From Callipepla californica brunnescens (Eukaryota; Chordata; Aves; Galliformes; Odontophoridae), in NCBI GenBank assembly GCA_023055505.1, contig JALIRH010000007.1, forward strand, positions 27,819,720-27,883,719: a stretch of 64,000 nucleotides of DNA, in the 5' to 3' direction. Shown here one piece after another: positions 23,396-35,129 of this stretch (its first letter is position 1; the number at the start of each line of letters is the position of its first letter). A program made the translations under genes and the position numbers. Under the pieces are notes generated by a model. It saw only the letters and a list, made by a program, of their open reading frames with translations, was not told the DNA's origin and searched no databases.

Positions 23396-26300
23396 CACAG
23401 GCAGGTTCATCTACCCTCTACCTACTAGTATTTTTGCCTGGGCTCTTTTTCACTCCCCAGTTGCTAGCCAGATCTATTATGCAATCAGTCTATCACTCTC
23501 AGTAGAGAAGGGCCAGTTAATACAAAGGTTTTGTTCATACAAAAAAAGGGACACTGTCTCAGACAGCCTCAAAAAGCAAATTAATTTCATGGATGACTTT
23601 CTGCAGTTTGGCCCGAAACAGAAAATCTTCCGCACTGTTATTTTACCTTAATGGCCAAGTTTCTGAGAGAAGTTTGATAGGAAATAAAGACAGATGAGGA
23701 AATTTCTTTAAACCTCTTCATCAGACTGCTAATGGCAGTATGCTTTCAGGCAAGATGCCAGTTTTATCCTGATAAGATAACTATTTTGCTGCAGCTAGAG
23801 AAGAATCTTCACAGCTCATTTCTACTTTTGTAATAATTTTGAGGTGCCTTCTTTTCCCAGCCAGACCTCAAAATATTCAAGGTGCAGAGAGCCAAGTTCA
23901 GAGCCTAGTTGTGGAGAAGTGAGATTTTTCTGAGCCAGAAAAAAGTGAGAATACTATGCAGATTATGGTTGATATTTTCCCTTGTTACATTCCAAGAATG
24001 TTTTAATGTAGAAGAAATCTCACCTTTCCCCCTGTTCTAGCTACTTCATTGCCTGGACCTTGCAGGTATGGAGAGCCCAATATCAGTCCAGAAGTGGAGA
24101 TGTCACTCTTCTACATCTGATGCAACCTAAAGTCCAACTAGTTGTCATTCTTCACAGATCTGCATTTTACCAAATCAGCAAATTATCTGTAGGCTCTGTT
24201 CATGGCTTCTGAACAGCAAATCACAGCTGTCATGTCAAATCAATTACAGGAACCGGTCTTGTCTCTACAGCCCAACAGGTGTTGGACAGATGTTACAGAA
24301 TAACAATTCCAGTGACTTTTACTTCCTTCACTCAAGTCTCACACTGAAGGCCTATGTAGTTATCTTTTGTAATTTTATATTTTTGCCTTGGTTCTTAGGA
24401 TGTTTGCTGCATAACTTCTGGGAAAAGCAATACTGGACAGACTAACATATGGGATAAAAGAGAAGGGGGAAAGGATCTTGAGATACAGAACTGAAGACAA
24501 CAGTTTTGGACACCAAGGACCCAATATTGGCAGAGTAAGAATGCTCACAAAGAAAGCTCACTTTGGGAGAGAGCTCAAAGCTTCAACAGATCTACTGCAG
24601 TATCTCTAAGAACTACAGATTAAGGAAAGAACAAATATACATACACCTCTCATCAGCTTAAGAGCCTCTTCCTAGTTGAGAATCAACAAATTTTTATGTT
24701 TCCTGATCATCAGTGAAGTGCTAACTGGAACATCCAAATTAATCTTTTTAGGAAAAGCAGCATTTCTCTCAGAAGTTTAGACCAAGATGCTTCTAGGAGT
24801 GCCATCTCAGCACTGACAAGTTTCCTCAGCTCAAAACAGAAGTTAACATGTTTTTTTATTTTTAAGTTGGTCAGGTAAAAGACATCACAAAGTCAATAGT
24901 CCTTACACCACAGCTCACCTGTAACATACTGCTCGCAAGAGCCTCCGTGGAACTTATGCCTACAGTTAACTGAAAGTAAAACCTGAAACCAAAAGGGCCA
25001 AAGAAGGACATTGCTACAGTATGATGTAGAATTGCTGCCCTGAGGCTGCAAGCACTACAGGGCGTCTCATTCATTAGGAAGTTAAGCTGGTCTTACTGCT
25101 TAAGGCGTAGTAGTATGGAATTTGAGTATGAAATCCTGAATTGCAAGAACATCTTTTTGACTCCTTTGGTGGAAAATCTTCATTTAGTCAGTGCTGTACT
25201 TTTTACTCCTCTAATATTAGTTTTAGTATATCTGTATGCTGTGATTGCTAGTCTTACAAGCAAAAGCTACCCTTTTCTCCACTATGCTGTGACATAGGAA
25301 CTACAGGTTGCCACATTCAGACAGTCCTACCTAAGAGGTTTAAATGTACTTACCAGCACTAGAATTGTTCAGTCTTTTCCAGTTAAAAACTAAAAGTTCA
25401 TAGGTGAAAGTCACGCTATTTCTAAACACCATGGCAGTTCTTTTGTAGGGAAAAAAAAAATAGCAAAAAGACTGAAATCAATGCTGCCTAAGGGTCTTGA
25501 TGCAAAGATTGCTTCACTCAGAAAAAAGGTTTTCAGTGGCCCTATTGCCTGTAATCCAAATTAGAATATTTTAAGATGTTCTAAAGGTAACTCCTTGCTG
25601 CTTAACTTTTTACACTGTGGTTAATACCATTGAACAGGAAGACAGAGGAGCATCAGTTTCCACAGACCAAACCTTGTGAGCAAAAGCAAATTGGTAACTT
25701 AATCACAACGTAGCTGCATATTCTTCCTCTTCAATGACCTTTAGATGATCTAAAAATACAATCTTTACTTTTCACTCAGCCTACCAGTTTCAAAATAAGG
25801 TCTAAGCATTTGAGTCTATTAATCTGTTAGCTTCTTTTCACAAACACAAAGTAACTCAAGTTTACTTTAGGTCAGTCTGTAATAAGTCTCTATCTACACT
25901 TTTTCAACTACTACTGTCATTGCAGAGACAATGTTCCTTCAGTTACAGGGAGCTTCAATCCTAAGCAAAAAATAGTACTGACTTGTTACAAGCCTGAAGT
26001 AAGGCTCAGGGCTACTGAAGGTGAGAACATACATCAGCAGATCAAATTTTCATCTCCAATGTATTTTGAACAGTAACACTGACCTAGCAACACTGTCTTA
26101 GCTGGTCTCCAGTTACTGCAGCTTTCATTAGTGTAAGAGCTGAAAGCAAAATCAGTATTAATAAATCAAAGAAAAAGAAATAAGCTGTTACTTTAGTCTT
26201 CATCTATTTCCCTGCTGTTGCAATCATATGCATTTTATAATCGATGTAACATTCACATTTCACATCTCTTTAGAGGTAGGTCATAATTGCCAAGTAACAT

Positions 26301-27602
26301 TCAAGCAGAATGAATACCTCCTTAGGAAATTCACTGGAAAGGATCTGTGTCCTCCTGCTTCTTATACTGGTCATCCTCAGACAGAATACTGAGCAAGGCA
26401 GATTTTGTCTTACTCAATACAGTCATTCTTTTGAGCATAAAATACTACTTTGTCTTGCAGAGCCTACAGGAAGTTTTAAACAATGGCTGAGGAGTACTGT
26501 TTTCACAGCTGATAGCCTGACTGGACTATCTACTAAAAAGCCACATCGGGTTTGAAAGAAGATGGAATTAATTTTCCAGTTTACATCCTCTTAAGAAAAG
26601 CAGACAGTTACTTGTACTGCTGGCTCTAATGAGAACAACAAAGAATGCAAGTCACTGGCCATACACACACAGCATATATAGGCTTCTACGTGGATTCTGC
26701 TCACCTGTAATAGACACTTGCCAAATTCATTCATTACAACTTTATTTGTCCTTTCAACTGTGGGAAAGGGTCAAAACTGGGGGTAAAAAAAAAATAGCAT
26801 CCCAAACTCAGGGTTAAATATGCCCTCCAATGTAAAAATAAATAAATAAAAAGAAGAAAAAAAAAAAAAGCCTTTTCCTTGGACAAAGTCTAACACTGCT
26901 CAGACTGCTGTGACTGGTCAACCATCTTGAGTGAATGAGTCCCTCCTGAAAAACTGATTGCTGAGCTTCCACCTTTGGAAGTTGTAACTTACCAGCTGTT
27001 AATTCAATTGCAATGTCCATCCTTGTGAGTACAGCTCTCAGTCAAAGTCTATATGGCATATTTGTCCTATTAAGAGAAGGCAGCAATGCCACCAAAGCTG
27101 CCACACAACATTAGCTTGACAGGACACACCTCTTGTCTCTTCCACAAGTGGTTTGCAGCATTGCCAATCCTAGATCAGAACATCCCCAGTATTTTAGATT
27201 TACACTGAAGTACTTTGGGTATTCAAGTACCATCCCTAATACTGAAACTATCTCTAGTCTTTTGATGCCAGAAATTAGAAGAGCAACTGGTCCACATCAG
27301 TTTTACTGGATGCACACATAGCAGGAGCTCCTCAAAAGCTTCAGATGCTTTGTATTAGCTTCAGCCAAAAAGACATTGTTCCATTCAAAACATACCACAA
27401 ATAAATTACTGCCCTGTACTGTTATATAAGCTATGTAAATACCCTTTCAGGAAAGCTAATACACTACTTAGCAAATACTGCTATCCTTTTCTGGTTTTCA
27501 ATATACTCCTTCCCCTACAGTGTGCCCTAAGACTGTCAACCTCTGACTCACTGCCTGAACATCTTCACTAAACACTGTCAGCAGCATCAACTCAATAAAA
27601 AA

Positions 27603-27880
27603 AGAGAATTGTAGGGGTTGAAAGGGACCTCTGGGGAATCAAAATTCAATCCATCCCTGCTTAAGCAGGTTCCCTACAGTAGGTTGCACAGCAAAGTGTC
27701 CAGGCAGATCTTGATTATCTCCAGAGGAGGCTCCAGTCTCTCTGGGCACTGTTCTGTCATTCTCACAATGAAGTTCTTCTTCAGGTTTGCACAGAATTTC
27801 GCATGCTCCCAATTTTTGTCTGTTACCCCTTGTTCAGAGGTGTGCACACCACTGAAAAGAGCAAAAAAATGCAATGGACC
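27603..27880 (-). mobile_element. CR1 retroposon, 3' fragment
   Basis: This is a minus-strand CR1. Features include GGTTGAAAGGGACCTCTGGG, TGCTTAAGCAGGTTCCCTAC, ATCTCCAGAGGAGGCTCCAG and TTCTTCTTCAGGTTTGCACA. It lies just 3' of the SNHG5 candidate end. Confidence 0.92.
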
Positions 27881-28121
27881 TAAGATGGGAGACTGATCCC
27901 TCCACACTCTGAAGTACGTAACTGCCAGTGGAGCTTACATTGTCCAGGAGCCAGACAAGCAGTGTGTTGGAATGTCACATGTTCAGCATGCCCTGCACCA
28001 GTACTTTAGTAAGGCCACATTGCCTCTGCAGCCCTTGCAAAATAATGAGTCGTCAAGAAGCACCTTAAGCGACTACAGAACTTACGTTCAACAGCTAGGT
28101 TAAGTTTTCCACATCCTCATC

Positions 28122-28127
28122 TTTATT
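28122..28127 (-). terminator. Candidate poly(A) signal AATAAA (SNHG5)
   Basis: On the minus strand, AATAAA lies in TTGAATAAAGATGAGG with a GU-rich stretch after it. It is the first AATAAA downstream of the last SNHG5 acceptor. Confidence 0.4.
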
Positions 28128-29064
28128 CAAGAAAGAGCATGTACAAAACATAGCACAGAAATACCTACCCTTCTCAGCAACATTTAATGGATAATAAATC
28201 CTGATGAAAGCCATCAAGGGAAAGGTTTTCTGTAGTAAAATTCTGCAGTTTCTGATGATATATATTCAATAGTGATACAGTTACTCACTGAGAAGCAGCC
28301 TCTGGCCAGCCAAAGCAGCTGATTATTACTTACTGAATAACCAAAACAGAGGTTATGCAGTAAGCCATGCCATCCTGAAATTCAGTATCATTAATGCATG
28401 TCTCTGTAGCCAGATAGTTCTTTCTGACCTTCCCAATGATTCAGATGCTGCTACTTAGTGTTCTGCACTTCTGTGGTAGTGCACTGACAGGAAAACAGGT
28501 CTTTCAAGAATTTGGTGTTTAAAAATAAGTGTATTTCATGAAGTTCTTCTCAGATCCCTAAAGGAAGTAAACTGCTAGCATCCAGTGCTGTCATTTTTGG
28601 CTGCAGACTACAGGGTTGTTTCTGTATTTTGCTACATTCCAAAATCATTCAGTAACCACAGCACTACTGATCATTGGCTACCATGCACTTGTCACATTCC
28701 CTCCTTTATAAAGTTTTCCTGAGAATGCAGTGCAAGAGCCACACCTCAAGGTGGATTGCATCTTTCATGCATAATTTATCTTCAAAGGCAACTTATACAA
28801 TCAATTTACAATTCCTCTCCTCATTAGTGGAAGCGATGATTTCATTAATACAACAAACATGTTATTAACATGTTACTGTGTGGTTAGTAACTGCTGCAAG
28901 CCAAAGTTCCAGTGTTTATACTCCCTGTCCTCCCACACCAGGAACAGGTAACACTGCCAATGTCTTCTTCAGTGGGCACAGTTCCAGTTCCAATACTGGT
29001 CTTTTCATGCTAAATTGGCAGCTCACTGAAAACTCCCTTTTTCCTTCTCTCCCTAACTAGATAC

Positions 29065-29646
29065 GGAAGAAAATAAATGCTTTAATCCATGCCTTTTCTG
29101 TAACCACAACCTCCCTCACGCTAACTGAAATTCCAAGTGTTTCTTTTTTAACAAGTGTTTCACGTTGATGCTTCCACACCACTACTTCCTTCCATCTCCC
29201 AGGTGACATCTTCAAGAAGCACTCAAGGTAGTTTGAACTTACGTATCAATGCTGCGTGGCCTACCTGCAACTTCCATTGTTTTGAGTTACTACAGATGCT
29301 CAGTATCATAAAGTCTGCACACCCTTCCACTTTGGAAGGACCAACAGTGTTTCTCTTTTCATACACTGAGGCTCACCACTCATTCCCTAATGCTAGTCAT
29401 CCTTCCCAAAGAGGGCAGTTTGATGTAGTGAGAAAAGCACTAGTTTAAATATGCAGAGACAGTAATTTTGGTTCACGTGCAGTTTTTGATAACAATATCT
29501 GCTAAATAATTTCAACAACTGTTTCAGCAGGATTTTAAAAGCATGGTCCCACTCCAAGCGAGAACATCTCTTCAGGTGTTACACCTTCTTCCAGTTACAG
29601 ATCATCCACATTTGTCAAGCAGCACTGACAAAAACGTTCCACCTCA
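29065..29646 (-). ncRNA. SNHG5: SNHG5 terminal exon (start supported, end uncertain)
   Basis: The acceptor TTCTCCTTTTTCCAG|TGAGGT at 29,646 has an excellent pyrimidine tract 177 nt after the snoRNA D box. A nearer candidate AG at 29,760 (TGTGTGGTTTTAG) is about 60 nt from the D box, the spacing favoured for intronic C/D snoRNAs. An ATTAAA at 29,081-29,086 could end the exon near 29,065; otherwise it runs to the AATAAA at 28,122. Confidence 0.5.
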
Positions 29647-29814
29647 CTGGAAAAAGGAGAACAAGGTCTAAATAAAATGGTTCATTGGAGGAAGAAATTT
29701 AAACTTGCAAATAAGCACACACTTTGCATACTTTTTTTTTTCCTTTTTTGCAAAAGCACCTAAAACCACACAGAACTTGTCATAGTTTTCAGTAAGTTTG
29801 AAACTAGGCTTTTG

Positions 29815-29894
29815 ATCTCATCTCAGATGCCGGATCCGTACTCGGTTTTTCAGCAGAGAATTCAGGTTCGGGATAGGATCATCACAGATGAGAT
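29815..29894 (-). ncRNA. SNORD50A: Box C/D snoRNA SNORD50 (U50), canonical copy
   Basis: On the minus strand, box C GTGATGA is at 29,879-29,885, D' CTGA at 29,862-29,865 and D CTGA at 29,823-29,826. The ends pair perfectly: ATCTCATCT (29,886-29,894) with AGATGAGAT (29,815-29,823), a 9-bp terminal stem. The guide before D' (CCTATCCCGAAC) and the guide before D (GTACGGATCCGGCAT) match those of vertebrate U50, which directs 2'-O-methylation in 28S rRNA. The RNA lies in an intron between an exon ending at 30,256 and an acceptor at 29,647 or 29,760. The A/B label is by best overall fit only. Confidence 0.93.
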
Positions 29895-30255
29895 GCAGAA
29901 ACAGTACTGTATAAGGAAACCTAATTAATACATGATGCATTTTTCTTTTTTGATAGTGATGCTGATTGCAACAATGAGAAAAAAAAACTTGGTCCTTTGA
30001 CACGTAAGGTAGCTATTTAAAACTTCACAGGTAGATCTGAAGGTTAGTAAAGGTTAGGCACAACTACTGGCACATGCAGTCCCTTGGGTAGTAAGTGATC
30101 TTATATTTAGCACATTTACAAAGTAAGTAGTTAAATTACTGTACAAACCTACTGTATCAGTTATCCATTAGCAACAGACATGATACTAAACATTTCTTGT
30201 AAACACAGACTTCAGACTTAATCATGAAGTGCTTGGAAAAGTTTTGATTACATAC

Positions 30256-30303
30256 CTGAGCAAATTATAAGCATTTTTTCATACAGTTGTGACCATTTTC
30301 CTG
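30256..30303 (-). ncRNA. SNHG5: SNHG5 internal exon (48 nt) with NAGNAG acceptor
   Basis: The acceptor tract TCTCTTTTCCAGCAG gives two AGs 3 nt apart (exon starts at 30,303 or 30,300). The donor is GCTCAG|GTATGT. Both are strong. The exon precedes the intron with the canonical SNORD50. Confidence 0.75.
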
Positions 30304-31610
30304 CTGGAAAAGAGACATTTATTAGCTCAGAAATGTTTTCTTCCATCACTCAGAACACAGCTTACTATTTGTCTCTCATACATTACTAAGCATGTGGTGG
30401 AATAACACCAGTACTCATAATGCTCCACAAAAGTTAACCTACAAGTGTTCTTACATCAAAGTAAGATTTTTTTACATGCCTTGCCTGGAAATTATTTAAC
30501 TTTGCTATACTGTGACAATTAGCCTGTTAAGACTAAGTCTCCCTCTACCACAATCAAAAGCTTAATTTCTGAAAACGATAGTGAAAATACGGTTCTCAGC
30601 TTGTATCAAAATATTAAAAGCCCAAATCTATCACCAAGCAATACATCAAAAAACGGTATTATTCTATACAAAACTCCTGCAGCAACAGGAAGATTGAGCT
30701 GGAACTGGTATCTTAAGATTAAGGCAAATATAGATGAAGAAACATTGCAGCATTTCCCATGACGCAGACACAAACTCTACTATATTTCAGATACACCATC
30801 TGCAATAATTGTTTACATGTCACCTCATACTTTTAAATGGAGTTGACATGATAATGCAGCTTTAAGTACAGTTATTTAAACCTAGCTTGCCAAGTTTTCA
30901 TGGCCTGTAACAACTATGAAGTGTATCATTTTTTTCATGTTTTACTTGTCATGGGACAATAATAATCTGATCTCAAAAGTCAGACAAGTGTTTTTATAAT
31001 TTAGTTCTATCATTTATTGAATTCATACCTTCAAGAAGCAGCCTTCAAGCATCCCTGCAAAGACAAGAATTGCACCAATCAGTTTTATAACAAGGCTTGC
31101 TACTTTCAGCTTTCCTCTAGACTTCTGTCTAACATAGCAAACCACGACAATTTTACAGATAGCAATTCCTTTCTTCAGGAAGGAGTGAATATAGATGTGT
31201 AGTAAGAGAGCAAAATTAGAACCTCACACTTCTAGATTCTAACTTTTTATATAAAAACTGAACTTGTTCAGAAGATATGCTTCAAGACCCACATTTAATT
31301 GAAAAAGATTAAATTCAGAAAAATTTGAAAAATGAAGATCTTGGGGGAACAGCCACCAATACGCTTAAGGCACAGTGTGTGCTCTTATGCACACTTTGCC
31401 TGCTGCAGGTAAATTTAAACTAATCCAGAAGGGCTAGACTAACACTAGAGCTGAAACAGCTTTAACTCATCACAGTTCACTTCTAATCATTAACTTTAGC
31501 CCTCCTTAATGCCCACATCTGAACGCATCTTCAGTTAACGATGCTTTCTGAGAGGCACAGTGCAGGTGTCATTAACTAACCCAAAACCCAGGAACACTTC
31601 ATTTTCTTAC

Positions 31611-31655
31611 CAGGACACTTTCAATAGTTGTTGAGAGTTTCTCATTTTTAAGCTC
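31611..31655 (-). ncRNA. SNHG5: SNHG5 internal exon (45 nt)
   Basis: The donor TGTCCTG|GTAAGA is near-consensus. The acceptor CTTGTCTAG|GAGCTT is moderate. It is the first exon after the second SNORD50 copy. Confidence 0.6.
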
Positions 31656-31858
31656 CTAGACAAGACACCTTGAAGCTTGCCTTCTTCTCTTTAAAGGTGC
31701 TACCATTTGCTGGGCAACAGCATATGTCCATAAGGCAAGTTTCAGCAGCGCGCCAAAACCCTTATTCACAGCAAGGAACTTGTATTTGGGGACAGCATGG
31801 AAGTAAAACTAACTGGGAAAGTGAGTGACAGCAAGGTCTTTTGAAAGAAAAGTGGTTT

Positions 31859-31926
31859 TGTTTCAGAAGCCAGATCCGTATGAAGTTTTTCATCAACAAA
31901 TCAGAAATGGCAACTTCATCACAATC
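31859..31926 (-). ncRNA. SNORD50B: Box C/D snoRNA, SNORD50-like second copy, D' guide changed
   Basis: On the minus strand, box C GTGATGA is at 31,916-31,922, D' CTGA at 31,901-31,904, C' TTGATGA at 31,890-31,896 and D CTGA at 31,863-31,866. The sequence before D (TACGGATCTGGCTT) is the U50 D guide. The sequence before D' (GTTGCCATTT) has no similarity to the U50 CCCGAA guide, so only one guide is kept. The terminal stem is weak. It sits in the intron between exons 32,021-32,105 and 31,611-31,655, about 95 nt from the donor. It could be active, retargeted or decaying. Confidence 0.8.
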
Positions 31927-32020
31927 CACCACTCAGATAATTGTACTGGAAAGGGAACACACATGGCTTTAACAGGGAATACCTCAACAAAAGTTCCAGC
32001 AATGCAACAATAAATATTAC

Positions 32021-32105
32021 CTCTATCTGTTGTAGTAGAGTTGCCAGGAGGTCTTTCATCACAACACTCAACTTTTCCATTATTAAAAACTGTTCATAAG
32101 CCATT
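32021..32105 (-). ncRNA. SNHG5: SNHG5 internal exon (85 nt)
   Basis: The acceptor is TTTGTTTCTAG|AATGGC and the donor ATAGAG|GTAATA, both strong. The exon lies just upstream of the intron holding the second SNORD50 copy. An ATG opens near its 5' end, but the frame is not conserved into the next exon candidate. Confidence 0.75.
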
Positions 32106-32780
32106 CTAGAAACAAATAAAGCAATCAGTTAGAATACGTTCATTCAGTAACATAACACAGCCCATTTGGGATGCCCAAGTTTTGGTCTTGTGGATCTCTC
32201 CATTCCTCCCATCTTTACTTTCCAGACAAAGCCATTGGTCGCATGCATTTGAGTCTGACGAGTTAATCTGATACAGATCCTACTATTGTTTCTTAGCATT
32301 TCCAGAAAGCGAGAATATTGACTATACTCTTAAAAAATGAGTAATACATTTTAATAGAAAACTTGGAGCTAGATTTGCCTGTTTATACTGACAAAGAACT
32401 TCCAGCTGTCAACTTCATTTTCTTCACCTCGAGTCTTCTAATTTTCTGATAAAGTGTACACTGACAGATAATTATAAGTCACCTTGAGGTAATCTTTGTC
32501 ACATTTACAATGTAAATCTTAAACATATTTTACCAGTTCCTTCATGAGTGGTTTGAAATGACTGAAATATTCACCCACCCATCTTCCTTAGCCTACACAT
32601 TTCAACATAGATCCTGTCAAATAACGCCTGAAATACAATAATATCTCATTTTTAAAACTAATGGCGTTACTAATTTGATCACTTGCATGTTGCTAAGCCA
32701 TTTAACAAGTTAATTTATCCCCACAAATAATTCAAAACATACACAGCTTTCAGGAAAATCCACTGGTGTGTACCAAATAC

Positions 32781-32812
32781 TCTTCTAGTTCCGATGGTGT
32801 CTTCGTGACGGG
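32781..32812 (-). ncRNA. SNHG5: SNHG5 internal exon (32 nt)
   Basis: The acceptor is TTTTGATTTCAG|CCCGTC and the donor AGAAGA|GTATTT. At 32 nt it is a micro-exon-sized segment. A second donor 8 nt downstream (ATTTG|GTACAC) is weaker. Confidence 0.55.
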
Positions 32813-33534
32813 CTGAAATCAAAATTAAGCAAAAATCAGTTCAAGTAGAAAATCTGTTACATTGGTCTAAGCACCATCTCACACATTACTATGTCAGGAA
32901 GTGATCAGCAGTCACTAAAATTTCTTTTCATACAAAAAAAAAAATAGTATTGGTCTACAGCTGTCTGCCAAGAACTTACAAACTATGCACAGTAGAAGAA
33001 TGAAGAACCAAGACATTTAAATTTCTGTTTTATGTTACACATTTATTCACAGCGTTATACCTAATATTTATAGATTCCTTCCAACTGAACTATTGTACTG
33101 TCCACAGTTTACAGAACCAGTAGTTAAATCCAAATAGGGCCATGTATGTGGATTCACATTAGCTCCAACACATGCCCAACACAAGACAGTTAATTTGTAG
33201 TAAATTACATTTATCTCAAAGGCGAAGCACGTTAATCAAGTCATCTGTCATGTAGGCCCTCATGCTTAATGAAGTGGTACAGAAATGATAATAAAAGCAT
33301 GTGACCTCAGCAGTGGTCTTAACTCACATAATTACTCATCAGTTTAAAGGCAACACAATGTCCTGCAACTATTTTTTTTTTATTTTGTTACACTCGCCAT
33401 ATGAAGATGACAATCTCTGGTACCTTACACAGTCTATGCTTTTGTCAGACAAAAGTGTAGAAACTGGAATGGAAACATTTACTGTCTTGATCAACAATGG
33501 AAATGTACTCCTACATTGAGAAAATAACTATTAC

Positions 33535-33587
33535 CTTAATGCTTCTGTACAACATATTGGACGCCACTGAAAGCTTCTGCTTCGTAC
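33535..33587 (-). ncRNA. SNHG5: SNHG5 internal exon (53 nt)
   Basis: The acceptor is TTTATTTTTAG|GTACGA and the donor ATTAAG|GTAATA. The exon is non-coding, and spacing fits the host-gene exon chain. Confidence 0.65.
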
Positions 33588-34799
33588 CTAAAAATAAACA
33601 ACAGACAAACTTACCACTTGAAATGAGCAGATACTTAGTACTAGGATACTTAATAATGTCTATCAAGACTTTCTAAAGACTCAGAAGCAATGAAATGTTA
33701 AGTACTCAAGCCTTATTTCCCAGGTTTTTCAGAAGGCAGCAAGAAATACAGCTGTTTAAGTAACAAAGGAACACATTATATTCATTCAAAATCCACATTA
33801 GAGGCACCGCAGAAATAATTCCATTTACTCAGTGTTAAACTTCCTTCAAATGATTTTGAATAAAATGCACTAGATGGAGATTTCTACCCTTTCTGCATTA
33901 ACAGTTTTTCTTCACGCTAAGAATTCCATTTTAACTAAGTAGAAAGGATTTAAACCTAACAAAAGAAACACAAGGCAAGGGAAGTATTTGTTATACACAT
34001 TTCAAATATGTGTTTTCTTCCAGCAAAAATGTTTATTGCTACAGTGTAGATGAAATAAGGGCCACCGCCCTGTGATAAGATTACAAAACTTGGCTTTCAG
34101 ATCAAAGCAATTAAAGTACCTTTATGGCACCCAATAACCACAGCCTAACAGCTAGCAAAGATACAGTAACTTCACTGTTCAGTAATGTGACACCTGACTG
34201 GGGATGTAATCAGATGAGAGGTCTGAAGACAGAGCGATCGCTTCTTACATGAAAGCACACAGCTCCTAATTGCTGCCTGCAGATAAGTCCACAACTCTGC
34301 CATGATTCCTGCTCTTCCAGGGCAACTACTGCTCAGTGACACCAGCATCCCCAGTGACAAAGCAGCATCTTAGGCTATAGATTTAAAAGATATGTATTTC
34401 TATAAAGCTTAGCTTGTTGTATTCTCCTCTCATTGTCTAGCAAGAAACGCACGCCTCAACACTTAAAGCGTTGATTTAGTGATTCACGAGGCACACAGCC
34501 CTACGTAGGGCCACTGACTTCTTCAAAACGCCCTCACAAGTTAGGGCACGTCAGCTTACGTGCCAGCATGAGAACTGGTAACTCAAACTAAGTGCAACGG
34601 AGAGCCGCCTCAATCCAGGACTGAGCTGCTTCTACCCTCAGCCCTTCAGAGCCGCCGACGAAGGCGGGCACCCCTCTCCCAGCAGCCCCAGAAGGCTTTG
34701 CCACGCTCAAAATGGCGCGGGCCACGCAGAGCCCCGCCGGGCACCGCCCGCACCAGGGCAAAATGGGACCCCGCCGCCCACGCGGCCGCCGCCTCCACA

Positions 34800-34820
34800 A
34801 ACTACACTTCCCAGAGTGCC
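34800..34820 (+). promoter_or_regulatory. ZNF143/THAP11-type site, plus orientation
   Basis: ACTACACTTCCCAGAGTGCC closely follows the SBS consensus ACTACAnnTCCCAGnATGC, with one mismatch near the end. Confidence 0.6.
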
Positions 34821-34886
34821 CCGCGCCGCTTCCGGCGGGAAACCGACCCCGCCGCTCTACCGCCCCTAATCCCCGCAGGGCGCGGG

Positions 34887-34906
34887 GCACGCCGGGGCCT
34901 GTAGTT
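34887..34906 (-). promoter_or_regulatory. ZNF143/THAP11-type site, minus orientation
   Basis: On the minus strand AACTACAGGCCCCGGCGTGC keeps the ACTACA half and a CCC/GC core at consensus spacing. It is a weaker match, facing the site at 34,800. Confidence 0.4.
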
Positions 34907-35129
34907 CTCCCCTCCGTCCCCTCGCCGCCGTGTCGTTTTACCCCCGGGCCGCGGCCCCATGGCGGTCGCCGGCCAGCAGCGCCCGCACCCCGTACGCACC
35001 GCCCCCTCCTCCAGCTTCAAACAATCGCGCGGCATCGCCACGCGGTGCCCCCTCCCCCTCCCAATTAGCCCAGGTGCCCCTCAGCTCTACTCGCGCATCG
35101 CCGCACTCATCCGCCACGCGACCCCTCAC

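Larger units (their letters stand above)
18051..28100. other. Intergenic region between SYNCRIP and SNHG5
   Basis: I recognise no gene in this stretch. It contains CR1 fragments at about 18,640-18,916, 23,145-23,395 and 27,603-27,880, listed separately. An A-rich low-complexity patch lies at about 26,836-26,871. The ORFs here, including a 104-residue one at 21,851-22,165 minus, match no family I know. Confidence 0.75.

Noticed and set aside
32021..32060. TGATGA box C-like motif within the 85-nt SNHG5 exon
   Set aside because: No matching D box or stem; it lies in an exon, whereas these snoRNAs are intronic.
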